A stretch of 40,429 nucleotides of DNA from the NCBI GenBank assembly GCA_903867285.1, contig CAIPQX010000121.1:1-40429 (forward strand). Reading direction: 5' to 3'. Every line of letters begins with the position of its first letter. Position 1 is the first letter of the stretch. Below the pieces are notes generated by a model that searched no databases, was not told where the DNA came from, and worked only from the letters and a program-made list of their open reading frames with translations. Positions 1 through 9,341 of this stretch are shown piece by piece. Source of the stretch: an uncultured Actinomycetes bacterium (GTDB lineage: Bacteria; Actinomycetota; Actinomycetes; Nanopelagicales; Nanopelagicaceae). The position numbers were made by a program, and so were the translations under genes.

Positions 1-1446
1 GAGAAGCGCGCTGCGATTTTGGCCCGTGGTGGTGAGGCCTATCCAGTAGCCGTTCCCCGCACTGCATCCCTCAAAGAGATTCGTGCGCGCCATGCTGGCC
101 TCGAAATAGATGTAGCAACTGGAATTCAAGAGAGTCTCTCTGGGCGCGTGATATTTAAACGTGACACTGGAAAGCTCTGCTTTGCAACGTTACGCGAAGG
201 CGATGGCACCGAGTTGCAAGCGATGTTCTCTCTCGACAAAGTTGGCGTCGAGGTTTTAGACCAATGGAAGAGCGATATTGATATCGGCGACCTGGTTAGC
301 GTCACTGGTGAGATTATTACTTCAAAGCGCGGGGAGTTGTCTATCCTCGCCAACTCATATCAACTTGCTGCAAAATCACTCCGCCCGCTTCCTGTCGAAC
401 ATAAACCACTCTCTGAAGAGACGAGAGTACGGATGCGTTATGTGGATCTTATCGTTCGTCCCGAAGCGCGCTCGAATGCACGTCTACGTCCGCAGGTAAT
501 GAAATCTCTGCGCGATTCCTTTGCAACTCGTGACTTTATTGAAGTCGAGACTCCCATGTTGCAGGTGATGCACGGTGGGGCTGCGGCTCGGCCATTCAAA
601 ACTCATAGCAATGCATACGACATGGATCTCTTCTTGCGAATCGCTCCCGAGCTCTTCTTAAAGCGCTGTGTGGTTGGTGGCTTAGAGCGCGTCTTTGAAA
701 TCAATCGCAACTTCAGAAATGAAGGAGCAGATTCGAGCCACTCTCCAGAGTTTGTCATGATCGAGGCCTATCAGTCTTATGGAGACTGGGATTCGATCGC
801 AGAACTTACGCGCAATTTGGTTCAAGAATCGGCGATGGCGGTTTTTGGTTCTCATGTCGTAACTCACCATGATGGTCGCGAGTTAGATCTCGGCGGCACT
901 TGGCGCGAAACAAATCTCTTCGATCTTATTTCAGAAGGTGTAGGCGAAGTTGTTTCCCCGCAAGCTTCTCTTGATGACTTGAAGAAGATTGCGACCAAAC
1001 TTGGAATGAAGGTTGATCCAAAGTGGGTTACTGGAAAATTGGCCGAAGAGATCTTCGAGCACGTATCCGCAGGCAAACTCCATGAACCAATCTTTGTTCG
1101 TGGCTATCCAGTCGATACCTCACCGCTGGTTCGCGCCCACCGCACAACTCCGGGCTTGGTTGAAAAGTGGGATCTCTATATTGAAGGTTTCGAACTTGCG
1201 ACCGGCTATTCAGAGCTCATTGATCCAGTTATCCAGCGAGATCGCTTAGTTGAACAGGCAGCCCTTGGTGCCAAGGGGGATGTCGAGGCGATGAACCTTG
1301 ATGAAGATTTCTTACGCGCTATGGAATATGGAATCCCACCGATGGGCGGAATGGGTATGGGAGTTGATCGTCTCTTGATGGCGCTGACTGGTCTAGGAAT
1401 TCGCGAAACTATTCTCTTCCCACTCGTAAAGCCGGAGGAGCAGTGA
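1..1446 (+). CDS. lysS: Lysyl-tRNA synthetase, class II (5' end truncated by window)
   Basis: Frame stays open to base 1 (EKRAAILARGGEAYP...); class II motifs RMRYVDLI, FIEVETPMLQ, FEINRNFRNEG, GMGMGVDRLLMALTG. Confidence 0.95.
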   Translation, partial: EKRAAILARGGEAYPVAVPRTASLKEIRARHAGLEIDVATGIQESLSGRVIFKRDTGKLCFATLREGDGTELQAMFSLDKVGVEVLDQWKSDIDIGDLVSVTGEIITSKRGELSILANSYQLAAKSLRPLPVEHKPLSEETRVRMRYVDLIVRPEARSNARLRPQVMKSLRDSFATRDFIEVETPMLQVMHGGAAARPFKTHSNAYDMDLFLRIAPELFLKRCVVGGLERVFEINRNFRNEGADSSHSPEFVMIEAYQSYGDWDSIAELTRNLVQESAMAVFGSHVVTHHDGRELDLGGTWRETNLFDLISEGVGEVVSPQASLDDLKKIATKLGMKVDPKWVTGKLAEEIFEHVSAGKLHEPIFVRGYPVDTSPLVRAHRTTPGLVEKWDLYIEGFELATGYSELIDPVIQRDRLVEQAALGAKGDVEAMNLDEDFLRAMEYGIPPMGGMGMGVDRLLMALTGLGIRETILFPLVKPEEQ

Positions 1447-1940
1447 CTTTAATCATTCGCCCGGCGCGTACCGCTGATATCAAGGCTATCCATTCCATCA
1501 TCGACACCTACGTCCTCGGACGTCGCCTATTGGCCAAAGAGACTGTCACCCTTTATGAAACAGTCCAAGAGTTCACCGTCGCCGAGTTTGATGGGGAAGT
1601 CGTCGGCTGCGGGGCTTTGCACGTCCTCTGGGAAGATCTCGCCGAAGTTCGTACCGTCGCCGTCTTGGAGAAGATGCGCGGCAAGGGGGTTGGCAATGCG
1701 CTTATCGCCAATATCGTTGAGCGCGCTCGAACCCTGGGAGTAGCGCGAATATTCTGTCTGACATTTGAGACCGATTTCTTTGGAAGAAATGGCTTTGAGA
1801 TTATCGAAGGCACCCCGGTAGACCACGAGGTGTATCAGCAGCTTCTGCGCTCCTACGACGAGGGTATCGCTGAATTCCTGGATCTAGAGCGGGTCAAACC
1901 CAATACCCTGGGAAATACCAGAATGCTGCGAATCCTCTAA
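1443..1940 (+). CDS. argA: GNAT-family amino-acid N-acetyltransferase (actinobacterial NAGS, Rv2747-like)
   Basis: 165 aa; GCGALHVLWEDLAEVRTVAV, RGKGVGNALI, CLTFETDFFGRNGF, KPNTLGNTRML. GTG start overlaps lysS stop (GTGA). Confidence 0.85.
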   Translation: MTLIIRPARTADIKAIHSIIDTYVLGRRLLAKETVTLYETVQEFTVAEFDGEVVGCGALHVLWEDLAEVRTVAVLEKMRGKGVGNALIANIVERARTLGVARIFCLTFETDFFGRNGFEIIEGTPVDHEVYQQLLRSYDEGIAEFLDLERVKPNTLGNTRMLRIL

Positions 1941-1985
1941 AATTTAGCTGCGTGGGCATAAATATCAGCAAATCCGCGTTACAGG

Positions 1986-1991
1986 TAGGCT
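1986..1991 (+). promoter_or_regulatory. Candidate -10 element (TAGGCT) for clpC
   Basis: TAGGCT in the argA-clpC gap; predicted TSS ~1998 gives a ~23 nt leader containing AGAAGGTG (SD). Confidence 0.5.
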
Positions 1992-2021
1992 AATCCTAAG
2001 CAAGTAGAAAGAAGGTGCCCC

Positions 2022-4523
2022 ATGTTTGAGCGCTTTACAGATAGAGCCCGTCGCGTAGTTGTTCTCGCGCAGGAAGAGGCTCGCATGCTCAATCACAACT
2101 ACATCGGCACCGAGCACATTCTCTTGGGTCTTATCCACGAGGGTGAAGGCGTTGCCGCGAAGGGTCTTGAAGCCCTTGGTATCTCCCTAGAGGCGGTGCG
2201 CTCGCAGGTCGAAGAGATTATCGGCCAGGGTCAGCAAGCCCCATCGGGTCATATCCCATTTACGCCACGCGCCAAGAAGGTTCTCGAACTTTCACTTCGC
2301 GAAGCGCTACAACTGGGTCACAATTACATCGGCACCGAACATATTCTCTTAGGTTTGATTCGCGAAGGCGAAGGTGTAGCAGCGCAAGTTCTTGTAAAGC
2401 TCGGCGCTGACCTTAATCGCGTTCGCCAACAAGTCATTCAACTACTCTCCGGTTACCAAGGCAAAGAGGCTGTTGCCCAAGGTGGACCAGCCGAAGGCAC
2501 TCCAACCACATCATTGGTGCTCGATCAATTTGGTCGCAACCTGACTCAAGCCGCCCGTGAAGGAAAGCTCGATCCGGTCATTGGCCGTGAAAAAGAGATT
2601 GAACGCGTCATGCAGGTACTTTCACGCCGTACCAAAAACAACCCAGTACTTATTGGTGAACCCGGCGTTGGTAAAACCGCCATAGTTGAAGGTTTAGCGC
2701 AAGCAATTGTTAAGGGAGATATCCCAGAGACCTTGCGCGATAAGCAACTTTATTCCCTCGACCTCGGAGCACTTGTTGCCGGAAGTCGTTATCGTGGAGA
2801 TTTCGAAGAGCGCCTCAAGAAGGTTCTCAAGGAGATCCGTACCCGCGGAGATATCGTGCTATTTATCGACGAGATTCACACTCTTGTAGGTGCCGGAGCT
2901 GCAGAAGGTGCGATTGATGCTGCTAGCATCTTGAAGCCAATGCTCGCTCGCGGTGAACTCCAGACAATTGGTGCCACCACTCTCGATGAGTATCGCAAGC
3001 ACTTGGAAAAGGATGCCGCTCTCGAGCGTCGCTTCCAACCTATCCAGGTTGCCGAGCCAACGTTGACTCACACCATCGAAATTCTTAAAGGCCTGCGCGA
3101 TCGCTACGAGACCCATCACAAGGTTTCGATCTCTGATTCGGCAATCGTCGCTGCTGCAACCTTGGCAGATCGATATATTGCAGATCGCTTCTTGCCAGAT
3201 AAAGCTATCGATCTCATTGATGAAGCCGGTTCCAGACTTCGTATTCGTCGGATGACTGCTCCACCAGAGCTCCGTGAATTCGATGAGAAGATTGCGCGCG
3301 CTCGTAAGGATAAAGAGTCGTCGATCGATGCCCAGGATTTCGAAAAGGCTGCATCGTTCCGTGATCATGAGAAGACTCTTATCGCTGAGAAGGTAGAACG
3401 TGAGAAGACTTGGAAGGCAGGCGATCTTGATGTCGTCGCTGTAGTCGATGAAGAGTTGATTGCAGAAGTTCTCTCGCACTCCACTGGCATTCCAGTGTTT
3501 AAATTGACCGAGGAAGAGACGGCTCGTTTGCTGCGCATGGAAGATGAATTGCACCGTCGCGTGATCGGACAAGATCAAGCAATTCGTGCGTTATCTCAGG
3601 CCATTCGTCGTACTCGTGCTGGCCTCAAAGATCCCAAGCGCCCTGGTGGCTCATTTATCTTCGCGGGTCCTTCTGGCGTTGGTAAGACCGAGCTATCTCG
3701 CACCCTCGCTGTATTCCTATTTGGTGATCAAGATGCCTTGATCCAACTTGATATGTCTGAGTACTCCGAGAAGCACACAGCTTCCCGCCTCTTTGGTGCG
3801 CCTCCTGGTTATGTCGGTTATGACGAAGGCGGACAGTTGACCGAGAAGGTACGTCGCAAGCCATTCTCTGTGGTCCTCTTTGATGAGATCGAGAAGGCTC
3901 ACCCCGATATCTTCAACGCACTTCTTCAAGTTCTGGAAGATGGTCGCCTCACCGACTCCCAAGGTCGTGTGGTTGATTTCAAGAACACCGTCATCATCAT
4001 GACGACCAACCTCGGTACCCGCGATATATCAAAGACGATGGGTCTTGGATTCCATAACTCTGATGATGTCCTGGGAAATTACGAGCGTATGAAGCAGAAG
4101 GTAAGCGATGAGCTCAAGACGCATTTCCGTCCTGAGTTCCTCAACCGTATTGACGATATCGTCGTCTTCCATCAATTGTCTGAGGATGAGATCGTTCAGA
4201 TCGTTGATCTGATGATCGCCAACCTTGATGAGCGTCTGCGTGCGAAGGATATGGGAATCGAACTCACCTCCGCGGCTAAGGCACTCTTGGCGAAGCGTGG
4301 ATATGACCCAGTTCTTGGAGCCCGTCCATTGCGCCGCACCATTCAGCGCGAGATCGAGGATGTTCTATCTGAGAAGATTCTCTTTGGTGATGTAAAGCCA
4401 GGCGAGATCACCCTGGTCGATGTCGTAACGACGGATGATAAAGAGTCATTCACCTTTACCGGTGTTGCTAAATCCACCATGCCAGATACACCTGGTGACT
4501 TGGCAGCAACCAGCTCTAACTAA
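2022..4523 (+). CDS. clpC: ATP-dependent Clp protease ATP-binding subunit ClpC
   Basis: 833 aa; duplicated Clp N domain ([13 protein letters not shown] twice), Walker [10 protein letters not shown] and [12 protein letters not shown]-like middle region. Confidence 0.97.
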   Translation: MFERFTDRARRVVVLAQEEARMLNHNYIGTEHILLGLIHEGEGVAAKGLEALGISLEAVRSQVEEIIGQGQQAPSGHIPFTPRAKKVLELSLREALQLGHNYIGTEHILLGLIREGEGVAAQVLVKLGADLNRVRQQVIQLLSGYQGKEAVAQGGPAEGTPTTSLVLDQFGRNLTQAAREGKLDPVIGREKEIERVMQVLSRRTKNNPVLIGEPGVGKTAIVEGLAQAIVKGDIPETLRDKQLYSLDLGALVAGSRYRGDFEERLKKVLKEIRTRGDIVLFIDEIHTLVGAGAAEGAIDAASILKPMLARGELQTIGATTLDEYRKHLEKDAALERRFQPIQVAEPTLTHTIEILKGLRDRYETHHKVSISDSAIVAAATLADRYIADRFLPDKAIDLIDEAGSRLRIRRMTAPPELREFDEKIARARKDKESSIDAQDFEKAASFRDHEKTLIAEKVEREKTWKAGDLDVVAVVDEELIAEVLSHSTGIPVFKLTEEETARLLRMEDELHRRVIGQDQAIRALSQAIRRTRAGLKDPKRPGGSFIFAGPSGVGKTELSRTLAVFLFGDQDALIQLDMSEYSEKHTASRLFGAPPGYVGYDEGGQLTEKVRRKPFSVVLFDEIEKAHPDIFNALLQVLEDGRLTDSQGRVVDFKNTVIIMTTNLGTRDISKTMGLGFHNSDDVLGNYERMKQKVSDELKTHFRPEFLNRIDDIVVFHQLSEDEIVQIVDLMIANLDERLRAKDMGIELTSAAKALLAKRGYDPVLGARPLRRTIQREIEDVLSEKILFGDVKPGEITLVDVVTTDDKESFTFTGVAKSTMPDTPGDLAATSSN

Positions 4524-5359
4524 TCTGCTAGTCGATAACTTTTGCCGGTGGTCTCTATGAGGCCATCGGCAATAAGTGTTTTAAGGGCCTTCTCTATTTG
4601 AGAGTTGTTGTGCCACATTTTCACGAGCGCGGTCAGCGATAGCTGTTCATTTTCGCGCAGCGCCTGCACGATAGTGCCGCGGCATTGGCGATCGGTACCT
4701 ATCCACTCTTGCGACTTTCGTATCTGATCAGTTGGTGGGTAGCCAGCTTTGCGCCAAGCACATTGGCTCTGCCATGGGCACTCCTCACACGAGGGGTTCT
4801 TGGAGGTGCAGAGGAGCGCCCCGAATTCCATCGTTGCTGCAGCCCACTTGGCGCCATCTGCAGGAATCAATTCAAAACGTAGTTTGCGCTCAATCTGCGA
4901 GGGGGAGGGCGTTGGATGTTCGACTCCATCAATCACTCGCGCAAAGAGTCGGCGGATATTCACATCAAGGACGAGCGCTGATTCTCCGAAAGCAAAGGCA
5001 GTGATCGCCGCTGCCGTATATTCACCGACGCCAGGCAGAGTGCGTAAATCCTCAAGTGCTCGGGGGACTTGATTGTTGAAATCTCGCGCGATAATTCTCG
5101 CCGACTCATATAAGCGCAGCGCTCTACGCGGATAACCGAGGCGACCCCAAGCGGTAATGACTTCAGATTTCTTAGCAAGCGATAGGTCGAGTGCGGTCGG
5201 CCACTGGACCAGCCATTGGCTCCAGGTGGGGAGTACGCGATTAACTGGAGTCTGTTGCAACATAAATTCGCTCACCATCACGCCCCATGGAGTGGTGTTC
5301 CGCCAGGGGAGATCACGCTTGTTCTGATCAAACCAGTCGAGAACGACTTGCTGGTTCAC
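4520..5359 (-). CDS. mutY: A/G-specific adenine glycosylase MutY
   Basis: HhH-GPD fold LPGVGEYTAAAITAFAFG; Fe-S loop C-X6-C-X2-C-X5-C (CTSKNPSCEECPWQSQC). Confidence 0.93.
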   Translation of the reverse strand: MNQQVVLDWFDQNKRDLPWRNTTPWGVMVSEFMLQQTPVNRVLPTWSQWLVQWPTALDLSLAKKSEVITAWGRLGYPRRALRLYESARIIARDFNNQVPRALEDLRTLPGVGEYTAAAITAFAFGESALVLDVNIRRLFARVIDGVEHPTPSPSQIERKLRFELIPADGAKWAAATMEFGALLCTSKNPSCEECPWQSQCAWRKAGYPPTDQIRKSQEWIGTDRQCRGTIVQALRENEQLSLTALVKMWHNNSQIEKALKTLIADGLIETTGKSYRLAD

Positions 5360-6729
5360 TAGTTGATCTTGACCTTGATAAGCGCTTGTTCGATCCGAGA
5401 GACTTCCAAAATTTCGATGCCGGGAATCTTTAACTCAGAACCCGCGGGGACCATGGCGCGCTTAAAGCCCAACCGAGCAGCTTCAGTGATCCGTTGTTGC
5501 ACTCCGGTTACCTTGCGAATTTCTCCAGCCAAGCCGACTTCTCCAACCGCGACTAGATCTGCGGGAAGTGCCAAACCCTTGGCAGCAGATGCCACCGAGA
5601 GCGCAACAGCAAGATCGGCAGCCGGCTCTGTAATCTTCATTCCCCCAACAGTCGCGACATAAACATCGCGGCCTGATAAACGGATTCCCGCGCGCAGTTC
5701 TAGCACTGCCAAAGTCATTGCGGTACGTGGGTTGTCTAGGCCAGACGTGACGCGGCGCGCATTTCCAAAGTCACGACCATCTGCAACTGGAATTCCGACC
5801 AGAGATTGAATTTCGGCAAGCAATGGGCGGCGGCCTTCAAGGGCAACAGTCACGCAGGTACCCGGAACCGGTTCGGAATGACGACTCGTGAAGAGTCCAG
5901 TTGGGTCGGTTACCCCGACGATTCCAATATCTGACATATCAAAGCAGCCAACCTCATCGGCGGCACCAAAGCGATTCTTGGTAGCACGGATAAGACGGAG
6001 GCGAGAATGGCGTTCACCCTCAAAAGTTAAAACGACATCAACGAGATGTTCGAGAATGCGCGGGCCCGCGATTGATCCATCTTTTGTCACGTGACCGACT
6101 AATACCAAGGTGATGTTGCGCTCTTTAGTTATGCGGATGAGGGCTGCGGCGATCTCTCGCACCTGAGTTACGCCACCAGGAGCGCCTTCGACAGAGCTGC
6201 TAGATATCGTCTGAACTGAGTCAATGATGAGTAATTCTGGTTGCACGGCGTCGAGATGGGCGATGATTGCACCGAGATCATTTTCGGCCGCTAACCAGAG
6301 GCCGGGATCAATCGCTTTAAGTCGATCAGCCCGAACTCGTATCTGTGAGGCTGATTCTTCGCCACTGACATAGAGCGCACGCATCTGAGCCCGCGCAGAT
6401 TCTGCAGCTACAGAGAGTAATAGAGTCGATTTTCCTACGCCAGGCTCTCCGGTGAGCAAAATTGCCGCTCCTGGAACTAACCCGCCACCGAGCACCCGAT
6501 CAAGTTCGCTGACCCCGCTAGTGCGAGAGCGCGCGCTCTCGATACTTACTTCACCGATGGGAACCGCTAACTGTGAAACTGAACCGGCAACTAAAGAGAG
6601 TCGCTTTGGGGCACCGATCTCTTCGACGCTTCCCCAAGCTTGGCATTCGCCGCAGCGTCCCACCCATTTGGTCGATGTCCAGCCGCATTCGCTACAGCGG
6701 AAAGGGTCTTTAACCGGCGCTTTTGCCAT
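5359..6729 (-). CDS. radA: DNA repair protein RadA/Sms
   Basis: N-terminal C4 zinc finger CSECGWTSTKWVGRCGEC; Walker A GEPGVGKST; KNRFG motif; Lon-like C-terminal domain. Confidence 0.96.
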   Translation of the reverse strand: MAKAPVKDPFRCSECGWTSTKWVGRCGECQAWGSVEEIGAPKRLSLVAGSVSQLAVPIGEVSIESARSRTSGVSELDRVLGGGLVPGAAILLTGEPGVGKSTLLLSVAAESARAQMRALYVSGEESASQIRVRADRLKAIDPGLWLAAENDLGAIIAHLDAVQPELLIIDSVQTISSSSVEGAPGGVTQVREIAAALIRITKERNITLVLVGHVTKDGSIAGPRILEHLVDVVLTFEGERHSRLRLIRATKNRFGAADEVGCFDMSDIGIVGVTDPTGLFTSRHSEPVPGTCVTVALEGRRPLLAEIQSLVGIPVADGRDFGNARRVTSGLDNPRTAMTLAVLELRAGIRLSGRDVYVATVGGMKITEPAADLAVALSVASAAKGLALPADLVAVGEVGLAGEIRKVTGVQQRITEAARLGFKRAMVPAGSELKIPGIEILEVSRIEQALIKVKIN

Positions 6730-6735
6730 GATGGA

Positions 6736-7554
6736 CTACTTCTGTGCGCCGATCGTGGCGGGGTGGATTATGAAAAGTGGCAGCTCACGCTTCTTGTTCT
6801 CTTTGGCAAGAGCTGCGATGGCTTCAATGCGTGCATCGCAATGCTTCTTAAGTTCGGCATAAGCCGCAGCACCCATGAGTGCAATCAACTCGTTGTTGTT
6901 AGAAATGTAAACCGGTTCCCGACCAACATGAGCCTCCGTATTGGCGGTGCAATACCAAGAGAATTCTGCACCACCATCGCCCCAAGCGAGGCGCTCGTAC
7001 TCCCCGATTACCGTTACGGAAATCTCTTGCTCGCCAAATTCACGTGTCTCAAAGGAGCGGCGAATCGGAAGTTGCCAGCAGACATCGGGCTTGGTCTCAA
7101 CAAAATGGACGTCTTCCTTCTGGGCCAGATGGTGCAAGACGCAACCGAAACTACCGGTAAATCCTGACGCCTCGTAGCCCTTGCGATTGAGGAAGATGCA
7201 AGAATCTTCTACCTTGCGCGTCTTACGATCTCCATCGAGACCTACCTCGGAAATTCGTAACTTTCCCTTAGATTTCTTAGGTTGGGCTTCATCAAAATAT
7301 TGCCACATCTCTGGGGTTAAACGCTCAGCGACCTTTAGCGTGCGCGCCTCGTCTTCGCCATCAGAATAGTAAGCGCCATCAGAGCAACATCCGGCATCGG
7401 GCTTATCGGCATCAATCCCACAGCAGCCAGCACCATAGATGCACTGCCAATAGGAGGTGAGCCAAGTCAGGTCACAACGGAAGAGCTCCTCAGGTTTGGC
7501 AGGGTCGGCAAATTCCACGAAATCACGCGCAAATCCATCTTTTACTTCTGGCAT
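6736..7554 (-). CDS. Cys-rich conserved protein, YkgJ/DUF3109-like putative metal or Fe-S binding
   Basis: 272 aa; CDLTWLTSYWQCIYGAGCCG...CC...DSCIFLN...GCVLHHL...KPDVCWQLP, resembling the spaced-Cys layout of YkgJ-type proteins. Confidence 0.6.
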   Translation of the reverse strand: MPEVKDGFARDFVEFADPAKPEELFRCDLTWLTSYWQCIYGAGCCGIDADKPDAGCCSDGAYYSDGEDEARTLKVAERLTPEMWQYFDEAQPKKSKGKLRISEVGLDGDRKTRKVEDSCIFLNRKGYEASGFTGSFGCVLHHLAQKEDVHFVETKPDVCWQLPIRRSFETREFGEQEISVTVIGEYERLAWGDGGAEFSWYCTANTEAHVGREPVYISNNNELIALMGAAAYAELKKHCDARIEAIAALAKENKKRELPLFIIHPATIGAQK

Positions 7555-7562
7555 AGTGCGAG

Positions 7563-7568
7563 AGCCTA
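7563..7568 (-). promoter_or_regulatory. Candidate -10 (TAGGCT) for the Cys-rich protein-radA-mutY operon
   Basis: Minus strand TAGTAGGCT-CTCGCACT-ATG; 8 nt from hexamer to start codon. Confidence 0.5.
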
Positions 7569-7624
7569 CTAGTGCAATGCGAAAGGGGCAGACCTACCAG
7601 CACCCTCTGGGTAGCGTCATTGGC

Positions 7625-7630
7625 TAGGCT
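7625..7630 (+). promoter_or_regulatory. Candidate leaderless -10 (TAGGCT) for proC
   Basis: GGCTAGGCT-GACTCCC-GTG; 7 nt spacing to GTG at 7638. Confidence 0.6.
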
Positions 7631-7637
7631 GACTCCC

Positions 7638-8450
7638 GTGAATCAGATCGACATCAGGAGCGCCCGAGTAGGCCTTATTGGCGTGGGTAATATGGGAGAA
7701 GCGCTATTGGTAGCCCTCCTGAAAGCAGGGGCTGATGCCAGCCATATCAATTTTGCGGTACGCCGGGCAGAGCGCAGCGCTGAGATAGTAGAGCGCTATG
7801 GAATCACTCCCGCATCCATTGAAGAGATGGCTGCCACCAGCGATGTCTTAATGATCATTGTTAAGCCCCAAGATTTAGAGGTGATCATGGAGCGCGTGGC
7901 TCCTTCCCTCAAAACTGGTGCGCTTGTGATCTCATTCTTGGCTGGAAAGAAGATCGCTACTTTGGAAAGCGGATTAGGCGGTCCTGCAGTTGTACGAGTA
8001 ATGCCAAACACACCAACACTCTTAGGTGCGGGAATGGCGATCGTCTCCTTCGGCAGCACTGTTCGCCCAGATCAAAGAATATTCGTTACAGATTTCTTAG
8101 CTGCAGCGGGAAAGAGCATTGAAGTTGCAGAACCGATGCAAGATGCTGCTACGGCGACAAGTGGATCAGGACCAGCATACTTTTTTGCCTTCGTCGAAGC
8201 GATGGTTGCTGGCGCTATAGATATGGGAATTGATGAGGCGACGGCGACGGCCCTAGTCTTGCAAACCATCGTAGGCGCAGCCAAGATGTTGGATGAAACT
8301 GGCAAGAGCGCAACTACTCTCCGTGAAAATGTTACGAGTCCCAAAGGTGTTACATATGAGGGCTTGAAAGTATTGAGTGAAGGTGACCTACAGGGGTTGG
8401 TTCTTCGAGCAATGAACGCGGCGGCTGATCGTTCGCGCGCAATGGCGTGA
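7638..8450 (+). CDS. proC: Pyrroline-5-carboxylate reductase
   Basis: VGLIGVGNMGEALLVALL, VRVMPNTP, ATSGSGPAYFFAFVEAM, TSPKGVTYEGL. GTG at 7638 preferred over the ORF start at 7572. Confidence 0.94.
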   Translation: MNQIDIRSARVGLIGVGNMGEALLVALLKAGADASHINFAVRRAERSAEIVERYGITPASIEEMAATSDVLMIIVKPQDLEVIMERVAPSLKTGALVISFLAGKKIATLESGLGGPAVVRVMPNTPTLLGAGMAIVSFGSTVRPDQRIFVTDFLAAAGKSIEVAEPMQDAATATSGSGPAYFFAFVEAMVAGAIDMGIDEATATALVLQTIVGAAKMLDETGKSATTLRENVTSPKGVTYEGLKVLSEGDLQGLVLRAMNAAADRSRAMA

Positions 8451-9340
8451 ATAAAGCGCTCCTTCTCGGATCCGCGCTCGCACTCATCATTGCAGCGCCG
8501 GTTCAAGCAGCAACCAAAGTTCCAGCGATTGCCTTGATACCACTTCAACCAACGGTCTCAACCAATTTCTCGGGGGGAGACCAAGTCCAAAAATTAATTA
8601 CCTCTCCATCCGGGATTTTCCTTATCGGCACCGTCGAATCCACCACTTCACCGTTAGTCACATCACCTTCCCTGGGAAGTAGTGATGGATTTATTTCCGC
8701 CTTAAATTCACTAGGTGCAAAACTTTGGGAGCTACGGCTCGGCACTTCAGGCGATGATGTAGCAACAGCGGGTTGTATCGATGCTTCTGGCACGATCTGG
8801 GTAGCTGGCTCATCTGCGGTTGCCGCGAGCAGTTCCACGCCTGCACCAGGGTTAAACCGACTCACTATCTGGCAAATTAGCGCTGGCGGCCTGCTTGAAA
8901 ATACCTTTACCAAGGATCTTACGGATATCGATATTCCTACATCCATTGCGCTCAAAGGCGCTAATTTCATTATTCAAGGCGCATCCAACAAGCGGGGCCT
9001 GCCGGGTTTTGCCGTCTCTCTCACTCCGCTGGGCAAGATTGGCACAGTCAAAAATAACGCCGCCGCGGTCGCAAGTTCCCCCCAGATTTTTAATGCCACG
9101 AGCGTCGCATATAGTTGGCAGAGTTACATAACATCGAAAACTATTACTGGAGTTACCGGACTGCCAACCAATCAGAAGACTCTCGTGCTCGTTAAGCGCG
9201 CGCCGAAAGTAAAAACGATGAAGGCTATCTATTCAATTGCAGGGACACCACTTTCTTTGCAATATCAGAGCGGAATCGGAGTGGTCGAATTAACTCAAGG
9301 CGCTGGAACCTACTATTTGACAATCATTCACACTAAATAA
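8447..9340 (+). CDS. Secreted SBBP-like beta-propeller protein of unknown function
   Basis: Signal peptide MNKALLLGSALALIIAAPVQAA; SSDGFISALNSLGAKLWELRLGTSGDDVATAGCIDASGTIWVAGSS resembles the SBBP repeat. GTG overlaps proC stop (GTGA). Confidence 0.65.
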   Translation: MNKALLLGSALALIIAAPVQAATKVPAIALIPLQPTVSTNFSGGDQVQKLITSPSGIFLIGTVESTTSPLVTSPSLGSSDGFISALNSLGAKLWELRLGTSGDDVATAGCIDASGTIWVAGSSAVAASSSTPAPGLNRLTIWQISAGGLLENTFTKDLTDIDIPTSIALKGANFIIQGASNKRGLPGFAVSLTPLGKIGTVKNNAAAVASSPQIFNATSVAYSWQSYITSKTITGVTGLPTNQKTLVLVKRAPKVKTMKAIYSIAGTPLSLQYQSGIGVVELTQGAGTYYLTIIHTK

Positions 9341-9341
9341 T

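Noticed and set aside
2859-3578. 239-aa minus-strand ORF inside clpC
   Set aside because: Antisense to strongly conserved ClpC sequence; no recognisable family; typical shadow ORF.
4520-5359. MutY looks short and lacks a NUDIX-like C-terminal domain
   Set aside because: Short MutY proteins (~300 aa) are usual in Actinobacteria; not evidence of truncation.
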